From Impatiens glandulifera (taxonomy: Eukaryota; Streptophyta; Magnoliopsida; Ericales; Balsaminaceae), in contig NC_061866.1 in NCBI RefSeq assembly GCF_907164915.1, positions 22,050,117-22,114,116 on the forward strand: a stretch of DNA of 64,000 nucleotides, written 5' to 3'. How positions within the stretch are numbered: position 1 is the stretch's first letter; every line of letters starts with the position of its first letter. The translations under genes were made by a program, and so were the position numbers. The notes under the pieces were generated by a model. The model worked only from the letters and a program-made list of their open reading frames with translations. It did not search any database and was not told the origin of the DNA. Below are positions 47,179 through 59,167 of this stretch, piece by piece.

Positions 47179-49107
47179 TTTTTTCCATTTTTTTCCGCCC
47201 AAACTCCATGAACTATAAGATTCCACTATCGTTTCTTCATTGTATACAACCAAATTTTTTGTTTCCTCAAGTTCGATTGTCCATGAAGCTGCATTTGAAA
47301 ACCACCGTTGAAGTTTGGTGAGTTTCCTGTTTGACAGGTCACATTAAGGAATTTATTTTCTTATTATTTTATTACGATTATTGAATCGTCTTCTTGTGCA
47401 CGGGAACCAAGAAAAAATGTACTAGCATCCTTCAGCTAGGTTTTCAAAAGGGATGCCCCTAGTGTTAACTAGGGAACATATGATGCATTTTTTCGGTCCG
47501 ATGTGACTTTTATAAAATGATATACATTTGAAAAATGCCCTTAGTGTGAACTAGGGGATATGCAATGCATGTGTCTGGACTATGTGTCCGTAATGATATG
47601 ATACGCATTAGAAAAATTCCCTTAGGGTGAACTAGTGGATTTAATTTATGTTTTATTGAATAAAAGAATGTTATAACTGAACCTAATGATAGACTTCCTA
47701 CATATCCATGCTTCGAGTGGAATCAGATCCAAATTTAATTTAATGAAATGCTTAATGTCTTAAATGCCCCTAGTGTGAACTAGGGGATGCAATGCATGTC
47801 TTGGTTATGATATCGGTAGATAATGAACCTTTTGTCTTATGGTCAGCTTTGATCGAAGCATCTTCGATTGGCTCATGATATGGGAACTTTTTGGCCATAT
47901 CTATGAGAAGGATATTTTCAACAATGTCGGTTTACCTTTTCTTCTCATTTCACGTAGAGAGTTCTTTAAGAATAAATTCTCCACCATACTCAAACTATCA
48001 TTTTTGAATTGATCCTTTTGTGACCGAATTTAACTCGAAAAAGAATCCTGATTTTTTTTAAATGACACCTCTGGATGAAAGTTTCGGGATTTTGAAATAC
48101 CCCATTTTTTCGTTTTTTAGAGAGAAATCATCGAAAATTGTGGGCGGGAGCGGGCCTATGCTTAAAGTATTTTATTATTTTTTTAATGACCGTGGTATAT
48201 CTGATAGAATCAGTAAACCTAACGATTTTCGGCCCAATGGTGATTTCAATACCTCAAAATACATAGAAGTATTCCTTGAGTGATTTTTTTACTATCGGGG
48301 TGTATCGGGCAGAAATTGTACATCTAAAAATTTTCGACCCGATGGTGATTTCAACACCTCAACCTACACAGTAATATTTGGCTCGTTTTTACTTCGTCGC
48401 CCACAACATTGACTTGATTTCTCTTTCGTAGGAATTTTCTAAAGCAAGACGATCTCTCTAATTCATTCATCATGAGGTTAAGTTTTGTTTATATGAGCTT
48501 TTAAAATGAATTATTTTTAATGACTGAGGAATATGAGAGAGAATTCAAGGTAAACATCTCTCTGCACGAATTGAAGAAGTGTTTTTGATTTCAATGTTTC
48601 TCCGATAGACATTCATTGGTAAAGGGATCCTAAGGCTTACGTGCTTCATTATCTCGATGTTTAGTGCCGAAGAAGAGATTACCGTATGGCAAATCAATGG
48701 AAGAAGGATGATGTATATATACTTTTAAATACTATTATAAGTATTATGACTGAACTTAGAGGTTAGGTTGCCTACATATCCATGCTCTAGGTGGAATTAA
48801 GTCCAAATGTAGTTCAATGTAATGAATGCACACGAGTGCATTTGGAAGCAAAAAATGAATGCATAATGCAAATTTTTGTTTTTGGATGAGTGTGATATTG
48901 TGATATGTCCGAACCCAATGGAGACTGCCTACATATCCACACACCGAGTGGAATCAGGTCTGGATGTAGTTCAGATATAATGAATGCATATGAGGATTTT
49001 GTTTTATTTTGATTTTTTTAAATTTCAAAGAAAAGAAGTGCGTGGAAGTGGTTGAAAAAGTGTTAATAATGATTTTTTATGAAAATAATAATCGAGATGA
49101 CTAAAAC
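47179..49107 (-). other. 3' untranslated region of the Tat element with hairpin and direct repeats
   Basis: Non-coding on both strands. It contains four CCCCTAGT-GTGA-ACTAGGGG-type hairpins (47453, 47541, 47619, 47765), three CCTACATATCCATGC/GTGGAATCAG segments (47698, 48771, 48930), and two copies of a roughly 105-bp unit with TTCGACCCGATGGTGATTTC (48190-48290, 48300-48390). On the minus strand the segments read TATGTAGGCA, a motif I recall from the 3' region of Tat/Ogre elements. Confidence 0.6.
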
Positions 49108-49443
49108 TTAGACGAAGTATTTCTTGAGCGCATCGAGATTTATTGGAAGGGAGAGTTCTTCCCCATCCATGGTATTCAGGCAAGAAGCTCCGCCAAAAAA
49201 TATCTTCTTGATTATATAAGGTCCTTCCCATCGAGGTTGGAATTTTTCTCTCAGGTCTTGGAGTTCTCGAGTCATTTTGAGCACTATGTCTTCTTCGACC
49301 AAGCTCCTAGACTTCACTTTTTTATTGAAGGCTTGAGACATGCGCTTTTGATAGTCTTGAGTTTTGCACAAAGCGTCAAGCCTTCTGTCTTCCATGAGGG
49401 TTAGCTGATCATGGAAGATGAAGATGAGAGTACACATAGGCAA
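49108..49443 (-). pseudogene. Tat-type gypsy integrase, C-terminal fragment
   Basis: One open minus-strand stretch with the order LMEDRRLDALCKTQDYQKRM, FNKKVKSRSLVEEDIVLK, LREKFQPRWEGPYIIKK, GGASCLNTMDGEEL, ending DALKKYFV and a stop. This is the integrase tail of Tat/Ogre gypsy polyproteins (compare RAFNKKV.PR.F..GDLVL...GKF.PNWEGPYVV...GGA..L..MDG). The integrase core is absent: the sequence changes to copia E at about 49405. Confidence 0.88.
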
Positions 49444-52400
49444 TATGAGAGTTGATAAAGCACTCGAGGGGGAATTGCAATTACCGGTCTCAATGGACGC
49501 GGAGAAAAAGATGGAGGTGTTGGAAAGGGCCTATAACACCTTGATTCTTAGTCTTAGTGATAAGGTTCTGCGAGAGGTTGCTAGTGTCACGACAGAAACA
49601 TAAGTTTGGCTTTAGTTGGAGTCTTTGTATATGGACTAAGACACTGTCATCTTAGAATTATATCAATCAAATATTATTCAAGTTTAGAATGATTGAGGAG
49701 AAGGATTTGCAGACGCATCTTGACGATTATATCAAGAATCTCCTTGATTTGGAGAAATACAAGGATGAGGATAAGGCATTGATGCTTTTGAATTCTTTAC
49801 AGAAGTTATATGAGACGGTCATAGACATACTCGAGAATGGGAGGGAGGAGCTTACCCTTGATGATGGGTTGAGTGTGTTGAGATCGAAGGACCAAAAGAA
49901 GAAGAATGAAGAGAGAAATATAAGTGGAGATGGACTATTGGTTCGAGGGAGAACTGAGAGGAGAGACTATAAAAGCAAGAAGAAGAAGCGTTCAAACTCT
50001 CTCGGGAAAAATCTACTAAGTGCTACAATTCTAACGAGGGGAATTTTAAGCGAGATTGTCCAGATTTCAGTAATGACACAAAGAAGAGCGGAGAAGCGGT
50101 GATTGTTCAAGAGGTTAGTAATGGCTACGCAATTGCGGATGTTCTCATTGTCTCCACTAATCAATTTGACAAGAGTTGGATTATAGATTTCGGGTGTTCG
50201 TTCTATATGACACCTAACGAGAGTTGGTTCAAGACCCATGAGAAGACTTAAGTGGACGAGGTTCTGTTAGGTAACAACAAGTCTTGTAGGGTGATGGGGA
50301 TCGGAACAGTGCGTTTGAAAACACATGATGGAATTGAGAGGGTATTGACGGACGTACCTCACGTCCTAGACCTTCGGAGGAATATAATCTCTCTTGGCTT
50401 ACTAGATTAATTTGGTTTTTCATGGAAGGGTGAGAAGAACGTATTGAGGTTAACAAAGGTGCCACTAGTGGTAATGAGAGGCGTGCGAAAGAAGAGTCTT
50501 TATGTCAAGGAAACACCTTGGTTGGTGTTATGGATGTAGTGGCGGAGCCTCGAGATGTATCATCCACGAGGCTATGACATAAGAGATTGGGGCACGTGAG
50601 TGAGAGGGGTTTGAAGGAGTTGAGTAAGAGAAGATATTTTTGTTAGAATAAACTTGATGATTTGGAATTTTGTGAGAACTGCATATACGGTAAAGCTATG
50701 AGGGTGAAGTTTGGGTAGTCGGTTAGGTGACTCAGGAGACACTTAGTTATATTCACATAGACTTGTGGAAGTCGGAAATGACTGCAACTCCAGGTGGAGG
50801 TCGGTACTTTGTCAACTTCATTGATGATTTTTCGCGCAAGGTTTGGGTACACATCTTGAAGCATAAGGATGAGGTATTTTATGAGTTAAAGGAGTGGAAG
50901 AAGATGGTAGAGACTCAAAACGAGAAGAAGCTTAAAAAGATCTAAATAGATTTTAGGTTGGAGTACCTAGGCAAGGAGTTCAATCATTTTATCAAGGAAG
51001 AAGGGATGGTTCGACACAAAACTGTCCGATATACACCGCAACAATATGACTTGACATAGCGAATTAATAGAACGTTACATGAGCGTGTTTGGTGTATGTT
51101 GTTTGTGACCGCTTTACCAAAGCAGTTTTAGGGTAAGGCTCTTAACACTATAACTTATCTTATCAATCGTTGTCCATCGACGATATTGGAATGCAGGGCA
51201 ATGTAAGATGTTTAGAATGGCGCTCCTTCAAAACTCGACAACCTAAAGGTATTTGGGTGTGTGACTTAGATGCACCAACGAATGGAAAGCTTGATCCTAG
51301 AGGGAAGAAGTGTATGTTCGTTGGATTCTCTAGGGGAGTAAATGATTGAAAACTATTTTACAAGGATAGGGAGATGACCAAGTGCATCATTATCCGTGAC
51401 GAGGGAGATAGAGAGAGGACCAAATTTTAGGTGGTGTTCTTAAGAGGGAGTACTAAAGAATCGATATACATGGGGAGGCTAGTGAAAAGGATGACACAGA
51501 TGGTCAGCTAGAAGAGGAATGTACAGATTTGGAAGAAAATCTTAGATCCTACTAGTTAGCGCGAGATAGAAACCGTAAGACAACTCGAACTCCGGAGAGA
51601 TTTAGTTACTCCAATTTGGCCGGATTTGCATTCCTTAGTAGATTAGGTACACGATTTATAACCGAGATCATTTAAAGAAGCGATGAAGATCAAGGAGATA
51701 AATGAATGGAAGCGTGCTATGTTAGAGGAGATGGTATCGTTTGACAAAAACGAGACGTGGGAATTGGTGGACAAACTCAAGAATCGGAGTGTGGTTGGTT
51801 CAAAGTGGGTGTTCAAGTGGAAATAAAGCGTATAAGGTATTAACAAGCCAATATTTAAGGCGATATTGATAGTTAGGGACTTCAGACAACACGAAAGGAT
51901 CAACTTTAACGAGATCTAGTCCCTAGTAGTGAAGCACATGTCCATTCGTGTGTTGCTATCTCTAGTGAATCAGTTTGAGTTGGAGCTCAAGCAAATGGAT
52001 GTTAAGACGATATTTCTTCTTGGGAACTTGGAGGAGAAGATTTTCATAACACAACCCGATGGGTTTGTCAAACCCTATGATGAAGGCAATGTATGTCTAC
52101 TTAAACACTCGCTTTATGGTTTGAAACATGCCCCAAGACAATGGTATTTACACTTTGATGAGTTCATGATTTATAACGATTTTGTGAGGAGTAATTTTGA
52201 TAGTATTTTGATAGTTGTGTCTATGTCAAGTGGGTTGATGGTTGCAGAATCTTCCTATTGTTATATATGGATGATATGTTAATCGCATCAGGAAACAAGA
52301 AAGAGGTTCGCAAGGTCAACAATTTGCTAGGGAGTGAGTTCGAGATGAAGGATAATGGATCAACAAAGAAAATATTTGGATGGCGATTGAGCGGGATCGG

Positions 52401-53327
52401 GAGAAAGGCTCCCTGTTTGTGTCTCAAAGTGACTACCTTCGAAAAGTGGTCATCAAGTTTGGGATGTCCAACACTAAGTTAGTTCAAACACCAATAACAC
52501 TTATTTCAATCTCTTCTCAAAGATATCATCGAATACCGAGGAGGAAAAGGTATGAATGGAAAACACCCCATATATGAGTGCCGTCGAGAGCCTATTGTAC
52601 GCAATGTATGTATGCGACCCAATCTTTTTCACGCGGTTAGTCTTGTTAGTCGCTTTATGGCGAACCTGGGGAAAGAACATTGGGATGCGATGAAGTGGGT
52701 TGTGGGTTCTTAGTGACGTTGGTGGATCCTTAGATGCCTATCTTTGTTTTAAAATGGCGGATGTAGGTGATAATAAGTTGAGAGGATACGTTGTTGCTGA
52801 TTTTACATGTGACTTAAACTAAAGAAGGTCTCTAACGTGACATGTGTTTATCTTATTTGGATGCACAATAAGTTGGAAGGCACAATTACAATCCATAGTT
52901 TTCCTTTCAACAAAGGAGGCCGAGTATATAGTTTTTATAGAGGCCGTCAATGTGGAACTTTGGTTGAAGGGTCTTGTGGGTGAATTTTGGGTAAATCACG
53001 ATAAAGTGGGGCTATTTTGTGATAACCAAAGAGTCATTCACTTTTCTAAGAACTCGATGTTTCACGAGCGCACAAATCACATCGACATTTGACTTCACTA
53101 CGTTTGAGATGTAATAGAGAGTGGTTCGGTAGTTTTGGAGAAGGTTCACACAGATGAGAATCTCGCATATATGGCCACGAAGGTGGTGACGAGAATCAAG
53201 TTTCAGAAATGTTGCGATTTAATTCACATCACAAAGGTTGGAACGTAATCAAAGAAGTATGAGGATCTATTCTAGGATGTTCTTGGTGATGAGACTCATT
53301 CGTTTGACAATAGACATATAGGTAGGG
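49405..53327 (+). mobile_element. Copia element E, LTR-less relic
   Basis: Same family as copia C but on the plus strand: gag from about 49409, protease, integrase, RT and RNase H relics follow in order. The left end joins directly to the Tat integrase fragment; the right end is interrupted at 53327 by element B, shortly before where the polypurine tract of C would align. The remaining 3' end should lie beyond 64,040. Confidence 0.85.
49409..53250 (+). pseudogene. Copia E gag-pol relic
   Basis: In order: gag (THLDDYIKNLLDLEKYKDED, 49710), Lys/Arg-rich tail, protease-like WIIDFGCSFYMTPNESWF (50171; canonical WILDSGCS, so the catalytic DSG is DFG), integrase zinc finger near 50580-50700 (CENCIYGKAM pattern), and core with LWKSEMTATPGGGRYFVNFI-DDFSRKVW (50760-50850). 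RT follows with MDVKTIFLLGNLEE near 51995, SLYGLKHAPRQWY near 52110 and YMDDMLIAS at 52264. RNase H has STKEAEYI near 52900 and LFCDNQRVIHFSKN near 53010. The RT active-site motif YMDD is kept, but stops and shifts separate all domains. Copy C aligns throughout. Confidence 0.85.
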
Positions 53328-55520
53328 TGATAGGATCGACTTTATCGTTAGAGACGGGGGTTTGGCTAAGGATGAAGGCTAATGAAAACGGTTTGATAGA
53401 AATCCTGTTAGGGATTAATATCTCTTTCTATTCTACGCAAACTTGTGTAAACACTTGAAACAGATTCAAGGCGGAATTGTTTACTTGGGTTTGAAGCACA
53501 AGATGAAATATGAAAAGATGACAGAAATGAAGAACACAACAGTTTGTTTATGGATGTTCGGAGAAACTCTCCTACGTCACCCCTTCTTCTAACCACCGGA
53601 AGGATGTACTATAATATGATGAGAATCAAATACAGTTTACACACACACTTAGCTCACTATTGAACATAACACTTTCTGTTCAATTACAAGATGAAGAATA
53701 TCACTCAGCTAATGGTGTTTTGATTCTAGCTCTCTCTCTCAATTCACACACAGTACAATCAGAAAGAAGCTTCACAGAATAAGTTCAGTAAGCAAGATGA
53801 TTTAGTAGTCTCTCTCTACAAAATCAGATTACTCGTTCATTTGTATTCGTTTGTTCGTTCAGCAGATTGTTCGTTGTCCTTAAGATATGTTAAATACTGA
53901 GCAGGAGCTAACGGTCGAATCTTCAAGAATGATACGTGGCACTCTTCCATTGGAAAGCCTCCATTGTAAACAGCAGGTTCTGAGCACAAGGATCGTGGCC
54001 GTACCGAACTGGTAGTGCGCCGAATATTCCATCAGGGATGTACCTGCAAAACGGGTAATGTGAGGAAAATTCTCTTACGTGGCATTCCTTGATTGGATGT
54101 ATATAGCTGCTGTACTAATCTTCACAGGAAAGTGGAGCAGAAGTAGGGTACAGCTATAGCACGTGGGTAGGAGAAATGCTAGATTCAAGCGTACTGCTTA
54201 AACAATGCATTAAACGTATTTCAGTTAGACGGATTTGTAAAAATCAGTCTAATGAAATAAGTCAACTCCTTCTAATGTAAAAACGTCTATTAGACCGCCT
54301 GGTCTAATAGAATTAGACTCGCGTCTAATTACAATAACCATTAGACTGGCACGTCTAACTCCACTGAGTTAGATTGCCACGTCTAATTCCGGTTCTACCT
54401 CAGACTAATCTGAAGGAGTTAGACTCACGTCTAACTTTCACTAATTAGACTACCCATCTAATTATTCGATAACCATTAGACCGACACGTCTAACTCCACT
54501 GAGTTAGACTGACGCGTCTAATTCCGGTTCTACCTCAGACTAATCTGAAGGAGTTAGACTCACGTCTAACTTTCACTAATTAGACTACCCATCTAATTAT
54601 TCAATAACCATTAGGCCAACACGTTTAACTCCACTAAGTTAGACTGACGCGTCTAATTCCAGTTCTAACTCAGACTAATCTGAAGGAGTTAGACTCAAGT
54701 CTAACTTTCACTAATTAGACTACCCGTCTAATTCTTTACATCTATTAGACTTACACGTCTAACTCCGATGAGTTAGACTGTACATCTAATTCCATTAGAC
54801 TTGCGTCTAATTCCGTGTATTCATTAGACTATCCGTCTAATTCTTTACATCTATTAGACTTACACGTCTAACTCCGATGAGTTAGACTGTACGTCTAATT
54901 CCATTATACTCGCGTCTAATTCCGTATATTCATTAGAATATCCGTCTAATTCTTTACGTCTATTAAACTTACACGTCTAACTCTGATGAGTTAGACTGTA
55001 CGTCTAATTCCATTAGACTTGCGTCTAATTCCGTGTATTCATTAGACTATCCGTCTAATTCTTTACATCTATTAGACTTACACGTCTAACTCCGATGAGT
55101 TAGACTGTACATCTAATTCCATTAGACTTGCGTCTAATTCTATGTATTCATTAGACTATCCGTCTAATTCTTTACATCTATTAGACTTACACGTCTAACT
55201 CCGATGAGTTAGACTGTATGTCTAATTCCATTAGACTTGCGTCTAATTCTATGTATTCACTAGACTATCCGTCTAATTCTTTACATCTATTAGACTTACA
55301 CGTCTAACTTCGATGAGTTAGACTGTACGTCTAATTCCATTAGACTTGCGTCTAATTCTATGCGAATGAAAATCAAGATCGGTTAAATGACCCTCATTAG
55401 ATCCAAGTCTAGTAATATGTTGTCTCAATACACCTGTATCAAAACTCATAAATTATTTCATCATCAAAATATTAGTGGGTAAATTATTTTAACACTTAGT
55501 CAAAATAATTTGACCCTACA
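53328..55520 (-). repeat. 3' LTR of element B
   Basis: 2,193 bp; minus-strand start TGTAGGGTCAAATTATTTTG, end TCTGATCC/CGATCCTATCA. It contains the block shared with LTR A and the solo LTR (53550-53606) and a long hairpin array (54230-55370). Confidence 0.93.
54230..55370. repeat. TTAGAC/GTCTAA hairpin array, 3' LTR of B
   Basis: Two unit types. Three units of about 130 bp (54340-54720) are followed by about six units of 109 bp (54731, 54840, 54949, 55059, 55168, 55277). Each 109-bp unit holds four hairpins with the same stem: TTAGAC-TTACAC-GTCTAA, TTAGAC-TGTAC-GTCTAA, TTAGAC-TTGC-GTCTAA and TTAGAC-TATCC-GTCTAA. Loops of 4-6 bases vary while the stem is kept. Confidence 0.93.
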
Positions 55521-55534
55521 ATTTCCCCCTTTTT
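55521..55534 (-). other. Polypurine tract of element B
   Basis: Minus strand AAAAAGGGGGAAAT immediately before the LTR start TGTAGGG. Confidence 0.9.
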
Positions 55535-55698
55535 AATGAAGAAATTGCAAACCTGCATACATATATAACAACATGCATTCATCAAGTAAATAAACAAACA
55601 CCTTGTTCACTTACACCATTCATCCAAAAAGAGCCAGTATTCGAAAAACTATCAAGAAACCATGTTCAATATAGTTAAACAGAGTAAAAGAAGAAAGA

Positions 55699-58600
55699 TC
55701 ATTGTTCTTCCCTTTTCACTCGAGGATCGGTTGGACTCATCTCTTGCCCGGGAAGCATGTTCATGAAATGAGGATAGCCGCGACCACCACGACCTCCTGC
55801 ATTCGATCTTCCTCCACGCTCACCAGCACTGGCACGTCCTCCTTGATCAACATTTGATAGCCTACTTCGGCCACCACCACTTCTTCCTCCACGCTCAGCA
55901 CCGCTTCGACCACCACCTCTTTTGGTTGGCCTAGGATTGTCATCAGTAATTGGGACGCGCCTTGATCTTGTCCCGGTTGACACACCATCATTTCTCCTGA
56001 TTGACTCACCTTGAATTGGTCGAGGTTGAGCACCTTCAGCATTGCCCATTGCATCCTCCTTCGCTTGAAACTTTCTAGCAATGGTTTCAGCAAATGCTTG
56101 ACGTTCATTATCATTTCTGCTCATGCAACCCTGCATTTCTACCATCTGATTCTTCACCAGACTAAATTCATTCATGGTTTCCTTGTGGCGTTCGTCATTG
56201 ATATGCCTCTCAATGTCAAACAGTTCACTTTGGCGGCTGAAGCATTCCTTTTCAAACTTTGCAAACTTTACATTCGAGACACGGGTCTCATAAGTATTTA
56301 TCTTCAAGGTCTTATCCAGCTCAGTTAGGATCTTGAAAATATTGCCGAAATTCGCTCTTTCCTCTTCCCTGGAGATCATTGTCTGACACATAGTCTTCTG
56401 CATTGAGGAGAGCATAGACCTCATAGATCTTAACATTTTATTTCCTCCAGCAGATGACCCTTGTGAGACGACACTTCTTCAGATTCTGCTGCCATACTTT
56501 GAGTAGTCTCAAAGTTTGTATGAACCTGCAAGGATTGCTCTGGCTGATTTACTTCAGCATTCTTAGCAGCTTTATCTTGATCTTCTTCTTCAATTTCTTT
56601 TTGTGCCCTTTCAAATCTTTTGAGCGGATTTCCAGAATAGTGACGGGGAATATTGATGTTTTCATGAACACTTCCCACAACGCCATCGGGAAATAAATAG
56701 GTCTTAACAAACTTTGGTTGCTCATCCTGTTCCTCCTCAGACGAGGAACTTTCTTCTTCATCATCTTTCTCTTTAGAGGGTTCCCCCTCAGTTCTTGCAG
56801 TTTCTGGCTGAGTGACCTCGACCAGTTTCTCTTGAACACCCTCTGTTCTTGCAATAGGGGTTATAATTTTATCTTCTTCAATAGGAGCTTTCAAAGCCTC
56901 TTCTGCTACATCTTCTATGATCACTTCTTCAACATTTGTCTCAAGAGCTTGTTCAGGCTCTTGAACATTCACCATTCCTTCTTCTTCATTTGGAAGCTCT
57001 TGAACAGGATGATCTTGAATGCGTCTCTCTTCAGCAGAAAGATTCCCGAATTCGATCAGGAGAGCAACATCTGATTCATCAGCATCTGGAATGTCCATTG
57101 CTTCTTCTTCGTTTAGAGGTATTGCGCCAGGGCAATCGGCGCCATGAATGTATCTAAACACAGCAGAAACATAGCTTTCCATGATATCATTCAACTTTTT
57201 CAACACTTTTGCTTCAACATAAGCTCCTTTTGCATCAGGGTTGAAGTTAGCTTTCCTGGCTTCATAGATTGGAAATAGAGCTTTTCCAAGAATGCAAGCT
57301 TCCACAAGTTCTCTTTTATTCAGAGCTTCATCCACATCTGAAGTTTTTGCCCATTTAGGACTTTCTTCTCATTTGCCACTCTCTTCTTCCAATTTTTGGT
57401 TATGGCAGCGTTAGATAGAGAGTCGTTGTACTTAGAGGACAGCCTCTCAGTACACCAGGAATCATAGACTTCTAACTTTTCAGCAGAAAGAATTTTCACT
57501 TGATCCAGAATAAGATCAACGACACCTCTTGCTTCAGATACCTTCTCAGGAGCTTGAAATGCAATTGATTTCCCTTTTCCAACAACCTCTACAGGTTTTG
57601 GAGCTGGTCTGGGTTCACCAATTGCAATTCCTCTTGTCCCTTTTCTAGCCCGCAACAGTTCAAAGGCAGATTGGGGTTTCAAGAAGAACTTAGTAGGGAG
57701 CTCTCTACAGACAATTTTTCTGACCACCAAGGAATCCTTGGGAGCAGAAATTTTGGGTTCACCAGCAACGAGGGTAAGATCAACACCTTGTTCTGGTTGC
57801 GACGACTCTGTAGCACCGGCGGCTACGTGATCAGATTGCATAACAGGAGACTCCGCCCTGTTAATGGTTTCAACATTTGGACCGGCTGACTCAACAGCAG
57901 GCCCTTCAGCAAATTCTCTCAAAGGAGAGAAAACAGATTCAGCTTGTTCCACTTCGGGAACTTCAAATTTTGGCACAGCAGCCAAAGATGTAGAAGACTT
58001 TACATTGGCAGATTTAGACGCGCGGGGCGCCTTTGTCTTCTTCTCCTTTGAGGCACAAGACCTCGAAGGTTTCCTCAAATAAGTTAAGGGAGTGGATAAC
58101 GATGTCATCGGGGTAGTAGCAAGTACGCCTGGACCTTGCTTCACCCTTGAATCAACAGATTCTGTGTCCTTCTGATTTGGGCTTTTCATGCTAGAGGAAC
58201 TGGCCTCCGATTCGTTCACAGTTCTGGTTCTCTTTGCTCCTGTTGACATAACAGAAGCAGAAGGCCTTGATCGGGTGGACGGCTTTCCACAAGTCTGGAA
58301 ACTAGAAGCCCTAGATGCAGACTTTAGGTTGCTCTTCATCCTAGTCAGAGTGCTGGCCACCGTAAGAGAAGTAAAAACTCTTGGAGAGTTGATTTGAGCT
58401 GGTTCACCCACAGGAACCCCCAAAAACTTCAACAAGTGACTCAGTTGAGCCGCATATGTTATACTCTCCTTGTTTGTCTGGCTGATAGAGTAACACATAT
58501 TCTGAAAGAGGGTATGACCCCAGTTCACCTGGATTCCTTTAGAAATGGCACACATATAGTCAAAACGGTCTTGACTATAGAGATTGAAGGAGCCAGCCTT

Positions 58601-59038
58601 CCCTTGCAACTCCTTTGCCACCATGCCGTTTAGAAGAATGAAGTGGGGTTTGAATACCTTATTGTATCCATTTACATGGATTTTAGAACCGTCAGTAGAG
58701 AAGGAAGTCTTCATTTCCTCCATGATTTCTGAAGGGAGCACCAAGTCGAACAGATGATCTTCCGTCGGAAGTTCAAAGAAATCCGCATAAACTGCTTCAT
58801 CAAAAGAGATCTCCTTTCCATTGACGGTTGCTACGATGAAATCATCCACCATAACTGCCATCTTAAAGAACTAGCGAACTTCGTCTTCATAGAAGATGAA
58901 TGGTCCGCCCAGATAATTCTTCAACCCAGAATATTCTAGGGTTTGAAACATCTTCACCACCTCCGGTTGATCAAAAGAATACACCGATGGAAAGTCCACC
59001 TGCAGAGTACAGTGACCGAGAGTGATTTTCTTCACCAT
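55699..59038 (-). pseudogene. Element B ORF2: about 1,110-codon non-pol protein with RGG-rich C terminus
   Basis: The frame starts ATG at 59038 (MVKKITLGHCTLQVDF) and reaches 55699. It is interrupted by one in-frame TAG (58871-58873, codon 56; element A has GAG there) and two frameshifts, near 57360-57330 and near 56440. Residues about 1-220 form a conserved domain also seen in element A (GGPFIFYEDEV, FFELPTEDHLFDLVLP, KAGSFNLYSQDRFDYM, INWGHTLFQ-like). A Ser/Lys-rich basic middle, a helical segment (EALNKRELVEACILGKAL), a strongly acidic stretch (EEESSSSEEEQDEQ), a coiled-coil-like part and an RGG-rich tail (GRGGRGYPHF) follow. The N-terminal domain resembles the putative plant transposon protein domain; RGG tails commonly bind nucleic acid. 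No protease, integrase or RT motif is present. Function unknown. Confidence 0.85.
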
Positions 59039-59157
59039 TTTGAGAGAATGTGAATCGACACGATATTTCAGAGAGATTTAGTGAGAGAAATGCAAGAAAG
59101 CTAGGGTTCTTAGAGAATTCGAGAGATTGAAAGTTTTCAAAATCATGCAGTGATGTC

Positions 59158-59167
59158 CTTATATAGA
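59158..59167 (-). promoter_or_regulatory. TATA box upstream of element B ORF2
   Basis: The minus strand reads CTATATAAGGACATCACTGC, a strong plant TATA box about 120 bases before the ORF2 start codon, with a CT-rich leader (TCTCTCGAATTCTCT) between. The aligned site in element A is CTATTTAAGGACATCA. It suggests that ORF2 has its own internal promoter, perhaps brought along with a captured gene. Confidence 0.6.

Larger units (their letters stand above)
41168..49443 (-). mobile_element. 3' part of a second Tat-lineage gypsy element, with nested insertions
   Basis: On the minus strand: integrase C terminus (49443-49108), a long 3' region with recurring TATGTAGGCA-type and CCCCTAGT hairpin motifs (49000-47200), an inferred LTR from 47178 to 41168, with a Helitron (42423-43447) and a solo LTR (44811-46718) inserted. 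The left end, TGTACACTCCC near 41171, resembles the LTR end of the Tat element at 10066 (TGTACACCCCC). A minus-strand TATA box (CCTATATAAGATTG, about 43908-43921) fits an LTR promoter. The LTR limits are inference; the integrase end is firm. Confidence 0.6.

Noticed and set aside
53408..53596. 62-codon LTR open frame conserved in both B LTRs (also 61928-62116)
   Set aside because: Both copies are LTR duplicates of one sequence; the block is conserved in the solo LTR and LTR A at the DNA level but not as this frame.
54230..55370. Centromeric or subtelomeric satellite
   Set aside because: The array ends exactly inside both LTRs of one element and is present once per LTR, so it belongs to the transposon.
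56011..57157. Plus-strand open frames opposite ORF2 of element B
   Set aside because: Their composition mirrors the acidic and repetitive minus-strand frame; the minus frame is supported by element A.
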